DNA from: Flavobacteriaceae bacterium
Lineage (GTDB): Bacteria > Bacteroidota > Bacteroidia > Flavobacteriales > Flavobacteriaceae
Assembly (NCBI GenBank): GCA_024638225.1
Contig: JAHEKR010000004.1
Coordinates: forward strand, 1 to 35,930
Reading direction: 5' to 3'
Length of the DNA: 35,930 nucleotides
The notes below the pieces were generated by a model that saw only the letters and a program-made list of their open reading frames with translations, searched no databases and was not told the DNA's origin. The first letter of the stretch is position 1; each line of letters starts with the position of its first letter. Shown in pieces: positions 24,248-32,495 of this stretch. Both the position numbers and the translations under genes were made by a program.

Positions 24248-24279
24248 GCCAATATTGTTGTAAATAATTTTTATGCGTT

Positions 24280-24296
24280 CCCGAGTCTTTCTCGGG
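24280..24296 (-). promoter_or_regulatory. 5' leader hairpin of rpsO-pnp or 3' hairpin of accD
   Basis: CCCGAG (24280-24285), a 5-base loop, then CTCGGG (24291-24296) form a perfect six-pair, GC-rich stem. It lies between accD's stop (24328) and the rpsO start (24247). No T-tract follows it on the minus strand, so a classical terminator is unlikely. It lies just downstream of the rpsO -7 box, so it would cap the 5' end of the rpsO mRNA. Confidence 0.45.
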
Positions 24297-24300
24297 GCTG

Positions 24301-24308
24301 CAAATATA
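24301..24308 (-). promoter_or_regulatory. rpsO -7 promoter box
   Basis: Minus strand reads TATATTTG, a full TAnnTTTG match, 53 bases upstream of rpsO. No -33 TTG was found at the expected spacing. Confidence 0.4.
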
Positions 24309-24327
24309 GAAATATAATTGGTAGTAT

Positions 24328-25191
24328 TTACTCTTGGTTCGAAAGAGGTCGATTTAAAATTAAATCGAGGTAAAGATTGATCTTGTGCTTTAGGTCTTTT
24401 CGGTGGCTAATAAAGTCCAAAAACCCGTGTTCTTGTAAAAACTCTGCTTTTTGGAATCCATCAGGTAGCTCTTGACCCGTAGTGTCTTTTACAACTCGAG
24501 GACCAGCAAATCCAATTAGCGCTCCAGGTTCCGATATATTGATATCACCAAGCATCGCAAATGATGCTGTTGTACCGCCTGTAGTGGGATCGGTGCAAAG
24601 CGACACGTATGGAATCTTTGCATCGGCTAGTTGAGCCAGCTTAGCAGAGGTCTTGGCCATTTGCATCAATGATAAGGCAGCTTCCATCATGCGCGCACCA
24701 CCAGATTTGGAAATCATCACAAACGGAATCTTATGTGTTAAGGCATAATCCGCAGCACGATAGATTTTTTCGCCAACAACAGATCCCATAGAACCTCCGA
24801 TAAAACCAAAGTCCATACAGGCAATCACCAGCTTATTTCCATTAGAAAGCCCCACGGCAGACCTGACGGCATCTTTAAGTTTGGTTTTTTTCTGCGCTGC
24901 CTTAACACGATCCGTGTATTTTTTGGTGTCCTCAAATTTAAGCGGATCTTTAGCGGTTAAACTAGTATCAAGCTCCTTGAATTTATTGTCGTCAAACAAA
25001 ATCTCAAAGTATTCTTTACTCCCAATGCGAACGTGATAACCATCTTCTGGGGAGACGTAGAAATTTTCGGCCAGTTGTTCTGTGTCAACTATCTTTCCCG
25101 TAGGAGACTTGTACCATAAACCTTGAGGTGTATCCTTCTTTTCACTGGTTTGGGTTTGGATTCCTTTTTCGGTACGTCTGAACCACGCCAT
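24328..25191 (-). CDS. accD: acetyl-CoA carboxylase carboxyltransferase subunit beta
   Basis: A 287-residue beta subunit of the carboxyltransferase that makes malonyl-CoA for fatty acid synthesis, acting with Acc[54 protein letters not shown] and [14 protein letters not shown] are the conserved crotonase-fold motifs. The N-terminal zinc ribbon of the E. coli type is degenerate: the two CxxC pairs are replaced by SPTG (29-32) and SPED (47-50), so no zinc can be bound there. I recall the same change in other Flavobacteriaceae, so it is likely a lineage trait rather than damage. The gene follows fbaA by 38 bases and has its own TATATTTG box. Confidence 0.96.
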   Translation of the reverse strand: MAWFRRTEKGIQTQTSEKKDTPQGLWYKSPTGKIVDTEQLAENFYVSPEDGYHVRIGSKEYFEILFDDNKFKELDTSLTAKDPLKFEDTKKYTDRVKAAQKKTKLKDAVRSAVGLSNGNKLVIACMDFGFIGGSMGSVVGEKIYRAADYALTHKIPFVMISKSGGARMMEAALSLMQMAKTSAKLAQLADAKIPYVSLCTDPTTGGTTASFAMLGDINISEPGALIGFAGPRVVKDTTGQELPDGFQKAEFLQEHGFLDFISHRKDLKHKINLYLDLILNRPLSNQE

Positions 25192-25207
25192 AGGCTAAGA
25201 ATTTTAT

Positions 25208-25215
25208 CAAATATA
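25208..25215 (-). promoter_or_regulatory. accD -7 promoter box
   Basis: Minus strand reads TATATTTG, 16 bases upstream of the accD ATG, within the 38-base fbaA-accD gap. There is no clear -33 element. Confidence 0.4.
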
Positions 25216-25229
25216 TAAAACCTTAGGAA

Positions 25230-26297
25230 CTAAAGGGTGTTGACATTGTTTAGATCTTCAAATGCTTGTTCCAAACGAGCGACAAATGCCTTTTCTCCTT
25301 CGCGTAACCAAACTCTAGGATCGTAGAATTTTTTGTTGGGTATATCATCACCCTCTGGGTTACCTATCTGTTGTTGAAGGTAGGCAGCTTTTTCTTGTAC
25401 ATAGTCGCGTACTCCGCTCATAAAGGCGTATTGCATGTCGGTATCAATATTCATTTTAATAACACCATAGCTGATACCCTCACGAATTTCCTCAACGGTA
25501 GAACCAGACCCGCCATGGAAAACAAAATCAATCGTATTTGGTGCAACGCCGTATTTTTCTTGAACATACTCTTGTGAGTTTTTCAAAATTTTGGGCGTTA
25601 GCTTAACATTTCCTGGTTTGTATACGCCGTGTACATTCCCAAAAGCAGCTGCAATGGTAAAACGAGGACTTACTTTAGATAACTCCTCAAAGGCATAAGC
25701 TACCTCTTCTGGCTGGGTGTAGAGCTTAGAACTGTCAATATCTGTATTGTCAACGCCATCTTCTTCACCACCAGTAACCCCTAATTCGATTTCAAGAGTC
25801 ATGTCCATTTTGGCCATGCGTTCAAGATAAGTTTTACAAATACCTATATTCTCTTCAAGAGGTTCTTCAGAAAGGTCAATCATGTGCGAGCTAAAAAGTG
25901 ACTTTCCTGTTTCGGCAAAGTGTTTTTCACTGGCATCCAACAAGCCATCAATCCAAGGGAGGAGTTTTTTGGCAGCGTGGTCAGTATGCAAAATAACACT
26001 AACTCCGTAAAGCTCGGCCATCTCATGCACGTGTTTGGCACCAGCTACAGCACCAGCAATAGCTGCCTGATGATTGTCATTAGCCAATCCCTTTCCTGCA
26101 TTGAATTGTGCACCACCATTAGAAAACTGAATGATGACTGGAGCATTTAGTTTTGCTGCCGTTTCGAGAACTGCGTTAACAGAACTTGACCCGATAACGT
26201 TTACCGCTGGGAGCGCAAATTGTTTTTCTTTAGCGTAAGCAAATATTTCTTGAACTTCGTTGCCTGTTGCAACACCTGGTTTGATTGAATGCGACAT
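25230..26297 (-). CDS. fbaA: class II fructose-bisphosphate aldolase
   Basis: A 355-residue zinc-dependent aldolase that cleaves fructose-1,6-bisphosphate to dihydroxyacetone phosphate and glyceraldehyde-3-phosphate in glycolysis and runs the reverse step in gluconeogenesis. FALPAVNVIGSSSVNAVLE opens the barrel. VILHTDHAAKKLLPW carries the catalytic Asp and a zinc-binding His, and LEIELGVTGGEEDGV, AAAFGNVHGVYKPGNV and DFVFHGGSGSTVEEI carry further metal and phosphate ligands. Length and layout are those of the FbaA subgroup. A TACTTTTG box lies 22 bases upstream of its ATG. Confidence 0.97.
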   Translation of the reverse strand: MSHSIKPGVATGNEVQEIFAYAKEKQFALPAVNVIGSSSVNAVLETAAKLNAPVIIQFSNGGAQFNAGKGLANDNHQAAIAGAVAGAKHVHEMAELYGVSVILHTDHAAKKLLPWIDGLLDASEKHFAETGKSLFSSHMIDLSEEPLEENIGICKTYLERMAKMDMTLEIELGVTGGEEDGVDNTDIDSSKLYTQPEEVAYAFEELSKVSPRFTIAAAFGNVHGVYKPGNVKLTPKILKNSQEYVQEKYGVAPNTIDFVFHGGSGSTVEEIREGISYGVIKMNIDTDMQYAFMSGVRDYVQEKAAYLQQQIGNPEGDDIPNKKFYDPRVWLREGEKAFVARLEQAFEDLNNVNTL

Positions 26298-26319
26298 GAA
26301 TCGTTAATTTTGATTGGCG

Positions 26320-26327
26320 CAAAAGTA
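26320..26327 (-). promoter_or_regulatory. fbaA -7 promoter box
   Basis: Minus strand reads TACTTTTG, a full match to TAnnTTTG, between the tamL stop and the fbaA start. Confidence 0.42.
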
Positions 26328-26343
26328 AAAAAGAAAAGTGGGC

Positions 26344-28854
26344 TTAAAAAGGATAATTTATACCAATTGTAGGGTTGGCATTTTTCAGTTGATAATTCAG
26401 GTTCCAACGGGAACCTTTTGGAAGTACAGGATTATGTGTTTTAAAGCCCATGTCTAGCCGTAACAGAAATAAGCCAAAATCGTAGCGCACCCCAAAACCT
26501 GTACCAACAGCCAATTCGTTTAAATCGCGAAATCCATCAAAAAGACGTGCATCTTCATCTATATTATCTGCAATATTCCAAATGTTCCCTACATCGACAA
26601 ACAAGGCTCCTTTGAATGATCCAATGAGGTCAAAGCGATATTCCACATTAAAAGCCAGTTTGAAATTCGCTTCATTAAACTCGTTACCAGTATTGCTTGA
26701 CCCTGGTCCAAGACGGTATACTTCCCAAGCCCGATTGTCGTATGCTCCTCCTCCAAAAAAAGAGCGATTAAAAGGAATGTTGTCCGCATTTCCGTATGGA
26801 ATTGCAGCACCGGCAAAGCCTCGGACAGCCATAACTTGATTACCGCCCAATTCCCAATGACGAATCCAGTCTGTCTCTAATTTAACATATTGACTAAATG
26901 GCACATCAAAAAGAAAATACTGACCATCAACTTGATCCCATTCTAAAGGTTTAGCCAAAGCCTTTAGCAAATTCCCAGCCCAAGACAAGTTAGCGCGAAA
27001 TTGAGCAAAGGAACGATCGAAAACGCCGTCTTTGGTCGAATCAAAGAATTGAAGCCCAGCACTGAAAATTAAGTTATTTTGAGTTAATCGTCTTCTGCGC
27101 TCTTCTATACGCTGTACCCTGTTAAACGCCGAATCACCTGGGGTTAAGGATGTGTTTTGTTGCAGCACATCTGCTATAAATCCTTGCGCGCCAGAAGGAA
27201 TAATTAGCTTATTGTTTGCAAAGTAGGCAGCGTTTGTTGTTGTATTGCTAGCAATAGAGTTTAGCTCTTGGTATGCATTGGTATAGACGCCAAAATAGTT
27301 GTTGGCATTTTTATTGTTGACAAACTCGACGTCAACTAAAGTGAAGGTCCAACGCCGGTTTTTTTTTGGTTTCCAACTGTATTCTATAGCAGCGGTTAAA
27401 CTTTCCTTGTCCAGCCCGATATTTTTTTGATTTGCAGAACCTATACGAAAGCTTGTCTGCGGGGCAATTTCTTGCCTGTTTAAGCGACTGTTTATCGGGA
27501 CTAAAAATTGCGGTGAGCGCAATTGTAAATCCCAAGCAACTTCTGAAATGGCAACATCTCCAGACCGACCTAAAGAGCCACGTGCGCCCAGTTCTAATGT
27601 TTCGGCACCGCGAAAAACATTCAGTACGCTTAATCCAGAGCTGAAGGCAACCCCCTGCTTTAGTATGTCCGATTGGGTAAGATCTAAGCCAAATTGAAGG
27701 GAATAACGCTTCTTGGGCATTAAATAAATAGCTGCATCGAGTAAGGTTTCCTCCTCATTGGCATAGCTGTATTTGATACTCGGATAATCAAAACTCTGCA
27801 AGCGTGTTAATTGTCTTAATGTTGTACTGCGTGCTTGGTCACTGTATACTTCGTTAGTTTTAAAAGAAATAGATCCACGGAGGAGTCGTTTGTTGTATTT
27901 TAGTTTCTCCCGACCATAGAAAGAAAGTCCTTGAAAAGCGCCCAAAGAATCGTACGAATCGCTAAGCTCCCCACCCGATTTCCCAACAAAAACTTCAATT
28001 TTATTCATTTTGGAAATTCTGTATTCTTTTTCAACAATAGTTCCCTCTTGGTTTTCACTGTAATTTCTGATATTTAACTGTACGGGAAGACGGTAATCCA
28101 CTCCGCTAGAGTCTATACCGACACTGTAGTCAATTGAATTAAATTGAAAAGGATAAACACCCGCATTTCGAAATAGTGAAAACAAACGATTGCGTTCTTT
28201 TTCAAAGTCAACTGTTCTAAATCTGTTGCCGGGTACCAAAGCACTCTTATCCAAACTAGCGTGATAAATCGAATCCAAAACAGGGCTTTGAATTGCAGCG
28301 GTAATACTGTCTAAAAAGTAGGGCGCTTTAGTTTCTACATCATACCGCACTCTAGCTTTTTTAGCAACTACTGATACGTCGGCTTTGACTCGTGCATTGA
28401 AGTATCCTTCATTTGAAAAAAATGCACTTAATTTTTGTGTGTTGATTGCTCTAGATATTGAATCCGTAAGTACGGGTGCTTCGCCGTTTCGTTTTTTCCA
28501 TGCCTGAAAGCCTGTTTTGTAAGTACGCATTCGGTCTATTTGTTTGTCCGACCAAATGGCTTGCATCCGCTTTTTACGTTTAGGCTTTTTTGCCAACCAC
28601 GCATCAAAATCAGCACCAACGCTATCCTTGGCAGATTGATAAAGCAAAAGACCAAACGGTATCCCTAAAAAACGTTGATTTGGTGTTGGCTGTACGATGT
28701 TTTCTACAGAGTCAACCGCTGCTTCAGAATTGACAAAAACATCGCTTTTGCGCAATAAAGGAGCTTCATCCGAAAGCTCTTTTGTGGTAGAACAACCGTG
28801 GATGATGGTTATTAGCACACAAAAACCTAGTATTTTTGAAAAACGTGTTGTCAA
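26344..28854 (-). CDS. tamL: TamL-type outer-membrane lipoprotein of the Omp85/BamA superfamily
   Basis: An 836-residue outer-membrane protein. The signal peptide MTTRFSKILGFCVLITIIHGC has a lipobox Cys21, so the N-terminus is lipidated; this is the hallmark of TamL, the Bacteroidota form of TamA/BamA. The middle (about 110-400) would hold POTRA-like domains, and the C-terminal part from about 430 is the 16-stranded Omp85 barrel. It includes FFGGGAYDNRAWEVYRLGPGS, which corresponds to the loop 6 motif (RAW in place of RGF/RGY), and a final aromatic residue (INYPF). Its partner TamB is not in the window. It is transcribed away from the SpoU methyltransferase gene, from a promoter with both -7 and -33 elements. 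Confidence 0.88.
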   Translation of the reverse strand: MTTRFSKILGFCVLITIIHGCSTTKELSDEAPLLRKSDVFVNSEAAVDSVENIVQPTPNQRFLGIPFGLLLYQSAKDSVGADFDAWLAKKPKRKKRMQAIWSDKQIDRMRTYKTGFQAWKKRNGEAPVLTDSISRAINTQKLSAFFSNEGYFNARVKADVSVVAKKARVRYDVETKAPYFLDSITAAIQSPVLDSIYHASLDKSALVPGNRFRTVDFEKERNRLFSLFRNAGVYPFQFNSIDYSVGIDSSGVDYRLPVQLNIRNYSENQEGTIVEKEYRISKMNKIEVFVGKSGGELSDSYDSLGAFQGLSFYGREKLKYNKRLLRGSISFKTNEVYSDQARSTTLRQLTRLQSFDYPSIKYSYANEEETLLDAAIYLMPKKRYSLQFGLDLTQSDILKQGVAFSSGLSVLNVFRGAETLELGARGSLGRSGDVAISEVAWDLQLRSPQFLVPINSRLNRQEIAPQTSFRIGSANQKNIGLDKESLTAAIEYSWKPKKNRRWTFTLVDVEFVNNKNANNYFGVYTNAYQELNSIASNTTTNAAYFANNKLIIPSGAQGFIADVLQQNTSLTPGDSAFNRVQRIEERRRRLTQNNLIFSAGLQFFDSTKDGVFDRSFAQFRANLSWAGNLLKALAKPLEWDQVDGQYFLFDVPFSQYVKLETDWIRHWELGGNQVMAVRGFAGAAIPYGNADNIPFNRSFFGGGAYDNRAWEVYRLGPGSSNTGNEFNEANFKLAFNVEYRFDLIGSFKGALFVDVGNIWNIADNIDEDARLFDGFRDLNELAVGTGFGVRYDFGLFLLRLDMGFKTHNPVLPKGSRWNLNYQLKNANPTIGINYPF
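28831..28838 (+). promoter_or_regulatory. putative -7 box for the SpoU methyltransferase gene
   Basis: TATTTTTG matches TAnnTTTG on the plus strand. It lies 53 bases upstream of the ATG at 28892, inside the first codons of the divergent tamL gene. No good -33 element is visible. Confidence 0.33.
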
Positions 28855-28873
28855 CAGAAAAGTTGTTAATAGT

Positions 28874-28903
28874 CAAAAATACGTCAAATACATGGTTAGC
28901 AAA
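28874..28903 (-). promoter_or_regulatory. tamL promoter with -33 and -7 elements
   Basis: On the minus strand TTTG (28900-28903) is followed after 18 bases by TATTTTTG (28874-28881), 19 bases before the tamL ATG. Sequence and spacing are close to the known Bacteroidota promoter TTTG-N19ish-TAnnTTTG. This is the best two-part promoter in the window. Confidence 0.55.
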
Positions 28904-29614
28904 AACATCTTAAAGCAGTTGGGTCAATTAGGTCAAAAAAAGTACCGGACTCAACTGGGTTTATTCTCTGTTGAGGGAACTAAAGCGATCACTACTTTTT
29001 TGGACAATGGATTTTCACTTAAATATTATTTTGGCACTTCAGAAGCTGTTTCAAAATCTGTCGACAACATCACTGAAGCGACAGCTTTGGAGTTAAAAAA
29101 GTTAAGTAATCTTAGCACAGCACCATCTTGTTGGGCTGCTTTTCAATTACCTAAGCATATAGACTTTAGTCCGCAGTCATTAAATTTAGCTCTGGACGGA
29201 ATTCGAGACCCTGGTAATTTGGGCACCATTATCCGGCTTTGTGATTGGTTTGGTATTGCCCATTTGCTGTGTTCCCAGGACACGGTTGACTGCTTTAACC
29301 CAAAAGTTGTGCAGGCAAGTATGGGATCTCTGGCCAAAGTGCAGGTTCATTATGTCGATTTACCCAAGTTTTTTAAACAACAAAACTTAGCGGTTGTTTG
29401 CACAGATGCAAAAGGGGAACGTATGTACAAGGCTAGTCTTCCACAGAACGCCGTTTTGGTCGTTGGCAATGAAGGTAAAGGAATCAGCCAAGCAGTACGT
29501 CATAGTTCGGATATGGACATATGCATTCCAAGCTATGGCACTCCTGCCGCCGAGAGTCTTAACGCAGCCATGGCAACAGCTATTGTGCTAAGTGAATTCA
29601 GGCGTCGAGCTTAA
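28892..29614 (+). CDS. SpoU/TrmH family RNA 2'-O-methyltransferase
   Basis: A 240-residue SPOUT-class enzyme that methylates the ribose of a nucleotide in rRNA or tRNA. The start is the ATG at 28892 (MVSKNILKQLGQLGQKKYR), because the open frame upstream reads through the divergent tamL promoter and gene. An N-terminal substrate-binding domain (about 1-85) is followed by the knotted catalytic domain. Motif 1 is DGIRDPGNLGTIIR (Asn109, Arg115), motif 2 is VVGNEGKGIS (Glu194), and motif 3 is IPSYGTPAAESLNAAMATA (Ser222, Asn224). It probably acts on 23S rRNA, as RlmB-like relatives do, but the target nucleotide cannot be read from sequence. The stop lies 2 bases from the end of the converging porT gene. 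Confidence 0.92.
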   Translation: MVSKNILKQLGQLGQKKYRTQLGLFSVEGTKAITTFLDNGFSLKYYFGTSEAVSKSVDNITEATALELKKLSNLSTAPSCWAAFQLPKHIDFSPQSLNLALDGIRDPGNLGTIIRLCDWFGIAHLLCSQDTVDCFNPKVVQASMGSLAKVQVHYVDLPKFFKQQNLAVVCTDAKGERMYKASLPQNAVLVVGNEGKGISQAVRHSSDMDICIPSYGTPAAESLNAAMATAIVLSEFRRRA

Positions 29615-29615
29615 C

Positions 29616-30329
29616 TTATTCAAAAGTAAAGCGTAAAAAAACACCCCTACTTTTCATGGACTTTACATACCTGGTATATAGACTATTTGGATTTTTGTCC
29701 GGGACAAATTCATTATTCAGCGCAAATATGCCATGAATGGATGTGGTAAACTTAAAATAAGGAAGATAGACATCAGTTCCAATAGCGAATTCCCATGCAC
29801 TCATTCGTTGTCGCATCCGAAACGTACCTGACTCGTTGTCTTCTGTGCTTTTCTCATCGCTGGTTATGTTGCTATTTATTGAAAAACTACCCATCAGAAA
29901 GGGGCGTGCATTTCGGATACGTCTTGTATTAAATTTAATCCCAATAGGAAAACGCACATAGTTTGATTTTACATCGCGACTCACCAACGCTTTGGACAAC
30001 ACATTTTCATCAAATGGAAAATTGATTTCACGCTCTACAAATGCAATTCCGGGATGGAAACGGATATTGACGAACTCATTGATGCGATAATCAGCGACTA
30101 ACCCAACCCCAAAACTCGGTTTGGGTTTTATATTTAGCGTAAAGGGTTGTCCAGATGCCGTTGATAAATACTCCATTTTGGCTCCAACGTGATTAAGATC
30201 AACATAATAGCCAAAGCGAAGGCGTTTTAAATCCTCAGTTTTTAGATTTTCTATTTTGCGGTCTTGCCCAAACACCCAGAAGTGGGAAAGTGTCATCACC
30301 AGCAAAACAGTTAACGATTTACAATTCAT
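29616..30329 (-). CDS. porT: type IX secretion system outer-membrane protein PorT/SprT
   Basis: A 237-residue outer-membrane beta-barrel protein. The signal peptide MNCKSLTVLLVMTLSHFWVFGQ is followed by alternating amphipathic strands and a C-terminal strand ending in an aromatic residue near the end (GVFLRFTFE). RFGYYVDLNHVGAKMEY near the N-terminus and the order ubiE-porT agree with PorT/SprT of gliding Flavobacteria. The protein is needed for T9SS secretion, which links it to the sorting domains on the CBM protein and GH5 at the left end. The ATG overlaps the ubiE stop by 4 bases (ATGA), so the two are co-translated. Small beta-barrel families are hard to separate by eye, so the name rests partly on the neighbour. 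Confidence 0.82.
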   Translation of the reverse strand: MNCKSLTVLLVMTLSHFWVFGQDRKIENLKTEDLKRLRFGYYVDLNHVGAKMEYLSTASGQPFTLNIKPKPSFGVGLVADYRINEFVNIRFHPGIAFVEREINFPFDENVLSKALVSRDVKSNYVRFPIGIKFNTRRIRNARPFLMGSFSINSNITSDEKSTEDNESGTFRMRQRMSAWEFAIGTDVYLPYFKFTTSIHGIFALNNEFVPDKNPNSLYTRYVKSMKSRGVFLRFTFE

Positions 30330-31051
30330 TTTTGTGCAACATATAGGCTAACCACGCCGCCACTAAGTGGTCTGTGGTCTACTTTAGAAAACCCAACATT
30401 AGCTAATTTATTGCACATGGCTTTACCATCAGGGAAGTGGGCTACTGATTCGCCCAAATAGGCGTAAGCTCCTTTGTCATCTGCGACAAGTTTTCCCATT
30501 GCAGGTATAAGGATTCGTGACATAATGTAATGGGCTTGCCGCATAGGGAAGGCCTTGGGACGAGAGGTTTCCAAAATGTACAAACAGCCCCCGCTGCGTA
30601 AAACGCGGTGCATTTCACCTAACCCTTTTTCGAGTTGCGCAAAATTTCGAACACCAAAAGCAACAGTTACTGCATCAAACTGTGTTTCAAAGGGTAAGTT
30701 TTCAGCATCAGCTACTTTTAGCGTAATTCGGTCAGACAGCTTTAACTTTTCTAATTCTTTTGCTTGTACGGCGAGCATTTGGGTTGACAAATCGACGGCA
30801 TCAATTGTTAACTGTGGTAATTTGCTTAGCGCAATGGCTACATCTCCTGTGCCTGTGGCAACATCCAAGACATCGACCGCCCCTTGTTTTTGAACCATTT
30901 TTACCAGTTTTCTTCGCCAGCCTTTGTCTAGGCCCAGGGAAAGAACTCGGTTAAGGCCATTGTACTTTACTGCTATGCGGTCGAACATTAGGGTAACCTG
31001 CTCTTTTTTTGAAAGGGAAGAATCTTTGTAAGGGGTGACTTTTTTACTCAT
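30326..31051 (-). CDS. ubiE: demethylmenaquinone / ubiquinone methyltransferase
   Basis: A 241-residue SAM-dependent C-methyltransferase; in Bacteroidota, which use menaquinone, it converts demethylmenaquinone to menaquinone (MenG). KKEQVTLMFDRIAVKYNGLNRVLSLGLDKGWR at the N-terminus, the SAM motif VLDVATGTGDVAIAL (61-75), FDAVTVAFGVRNF and GGCLYILETSRP are diagnostic. The ATG at 31051 is preferred; a TTG at 31060 would add three residues but overlaps the likely promoter box. It is first in a two-gene unit with porT. Confidence 0.95.
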   Translation of the reverse strand: MSKKVTPYKDSSLSKKEQVTLMFDRIAVKYNGLNRVLSLGLDKGWRRKLVKMVQKQGAVDVLDVATGTGDVAIALSKLPQLTIDAVDLSTQMLAVQAKELEKLKLSDRITLKVADAENLPFETQFDAVTVAFGVRNFAQLEKGLGEMHRVLRSGGCLYILETSRPKAFPMRQAHYIMSRILIPAMGKLVADDKGAYAYLGESVAHFPDGKAMCNKLANVGFSKVDHRPLSGGVVSLYVAQK

Positions 31052-31057
31052 ATGGCG

Positions 31058-31065
31058 CAAATGTA
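31058..31065 (-). promoter_or_regulatory. ubiE -7 promoter box, possibly leaderless
   Basis: Minus strand reads TACATTTG, a full TAnnTTTG match that ends only 6 bases before the ubiE ATG. If used, transcription would start at or next to the start codon. No well-spaced -33 element is seen. Confidence 0.38.
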
Positions 31066-31085
31066 GCTATAATCTCAACACGGTA

Positions 31086-31120
31086 TTTGTCCCCAAGCGA
31101 CTAGAATCTTCCTATATTTG
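31086..31120 (+). promoter_or_regulatory. trkA promoter
   Basis: TATATTTG (31113-31120) fully matches the -7 consensus and lies 22 bases before the trkA ATG. TTTG at 31086-31089 could be the -33 element, at a somewhat long spacing of 23 bases. Confidence 0.48.
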
Positions 31121-31142
31121 CATTATATAATCTTATTAACAG

Positions 31143-32492
31143 ATGAATATTGCCATCGCTGGTGCTAGCGATATAGGTTTTCACTTAGCCAAATTGCTAT
31201 CTTTTGAGTCGCAAGACATCACCTTAATTGATGCTGATAAGGAAGCATTAAACTATGCCGACAATCACTTGGATATTCGTGCCATAAAAGGCGATCCATC
31301 TGCATTGGCTACCCTCAAAAAAGCCGAAGTGGATAAGGCAGATATGATTATTGCCGTTACACCCTCTGAAACAACAAACCTGATGTGCTGTTTGCTTGCC
31401 AAACAAATTGGGTGTAAAAAGACCATTGCACGTATTACCGATATAGAATTTGAGAAGTATAAAAAAGATGTTGATTTTCAAGCATTGGGTATTGACGAGC
31501 TGGTGTCTCCTGAGGAATTAGCTGCCGAAGAAATACAACTGCTTATTCATCAGTCTGCATTTGAAAATAGCCATGAGTTTGAAGATGGGGCACTCACCAT
31601 GATGGGTACCACACTCGAAGAAGATGCCCCTTTTATCGGAAAAACAGTTCGCGAAGCAGCAGAAATTTTTCCTGGAGTGCACTTTATGCCCATTGCCATC
31701 AAGCGTAAAGAAACTATAAATACCATAATCCCTAGGGGAGATACTTGTTTTGAGGAAGGAGATCAAGTGTATTTCACCACACTTCCAGAAGGAGTTTCGG
31801 AGCTATACAGCCTAACTGGCGAAGTGAAGAACAAAATCAAGAATGTCATGATTTTAGGTGGAGGTCGTGTTGGGTATATGACGGCAGCTGACCTTTGTTC
31901 GCGTGGCATTAATGTGAAACTTATTGAGCTCGATAAAGAGCGTGCTATCGAAATGGCAGAGAAACTACCAGATTCACTCATCATTCATGGAGATGGCCGC
32001 GACGTGGCCTTGCTACTTGAAGAAAATTTAGATGAAATGGATGCCTTTCTTGGCGTAACTAATGATTCTGAAACAAACATCATGTCTTGTCTTATGGCAA
32101 AGTCCAAAGACGTATCCAAGATCATCGCGCTTATCGAAAACATGGACTACTTTGAATTGACCAAGTCTATTGGAGTTGATACCCTCGTGAATAAGAAAAT
32201 GCTTACCGCAAACACCATATTTCGGTATATCCGAAGAGGTGAAGTGGTTGATTTGGCTAAGCTCAACAATATGGATGCCGAAATTGTGGAATTCAAAGTG
32301 CAACAAAATGCCAAGGTCATTGGCAAAGCAATTAAGGCCCTTGATTTTCCAAAAACGGCCACAATTGGTGGAGTGATTCGAAATGGAGCAGGTATAATTG
32401 CGCTTGGCGATTTTATCATTCAACAAGATGATTTAGTTCTCGTGTGTTGCCTTCCACAGTCTATAAGTCGTGTAGAACAACTTTTTTTATAA
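31143..32492 (+). CDS. trkA: Trk potassium uptake system regulatory subunit TrkA
   Basis: A 449-residue cytoplasmic protein that gates the TrkH potassium channel. It has two RCK units, each with an NAD-binding Rossmann fold followed by a TrkA-C domain. The first has MNIAIAGASDIGFHLAKLL with an acidic LIDAD after the second strand. The second starts near 235, with VMILGGGRVGYMTAADL (GGGRVG 239-244) and LIELDKERAIE. The first glycine motif reads GASDIG, slightly off the GxGxxG norm. The start is supported by the motif beginning at residue 2. trkH follows after 3 bases, so the two subunits are co-expressed. Confidence 0.95.
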   Translation: MNIAIAGASDIGFHLAKLLSFESQDITLIDADKEALNYADNHLDIRAIKGDPSALATLKKAEVDKADMIIAVTPSETTNLMCCLLAKQIGCKKTIARITDIEFEKYKKDVDFQALGIDELVSPEELAAEEIQLLIHQSAFENSHEFEDGALTMMGTTLEEDAPFIGKTVREAAEIFPGVHFMPIAIKRKETINTIIPRGDTCFEEGDQVYFTTLPEGVSELYSLTGEVKNKIKNVMILGGGRVGYMTAADLCSRGINVKLIELDKERAIEMAEKLPDSLIIHGDGRDVALLLEENLDEMDAFLGVTNDSETNIMSCLMAKSKDVSKIIALIENMDYFELTKSIGVDTLVNKKMLTANTIFRYIRRGEVVDLAKLNNMDAEIVEFKVQQNAKVIGKAIKALDFPKTATIGGVIRNGAGIIALGDFIIQQDDLVLVCCLPQSISRVEQLFL

Positions 32493-32495
32493 AAC

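Noticed and set aside
28697-28891. N-terminal extension of 65 codons for the SpoU methyltransferase
   Set aside because: It runs backwards through the start and promoter of tamL and has no similarity to the family's N-terminus. The ATG at 28892 gives a normal protein length.
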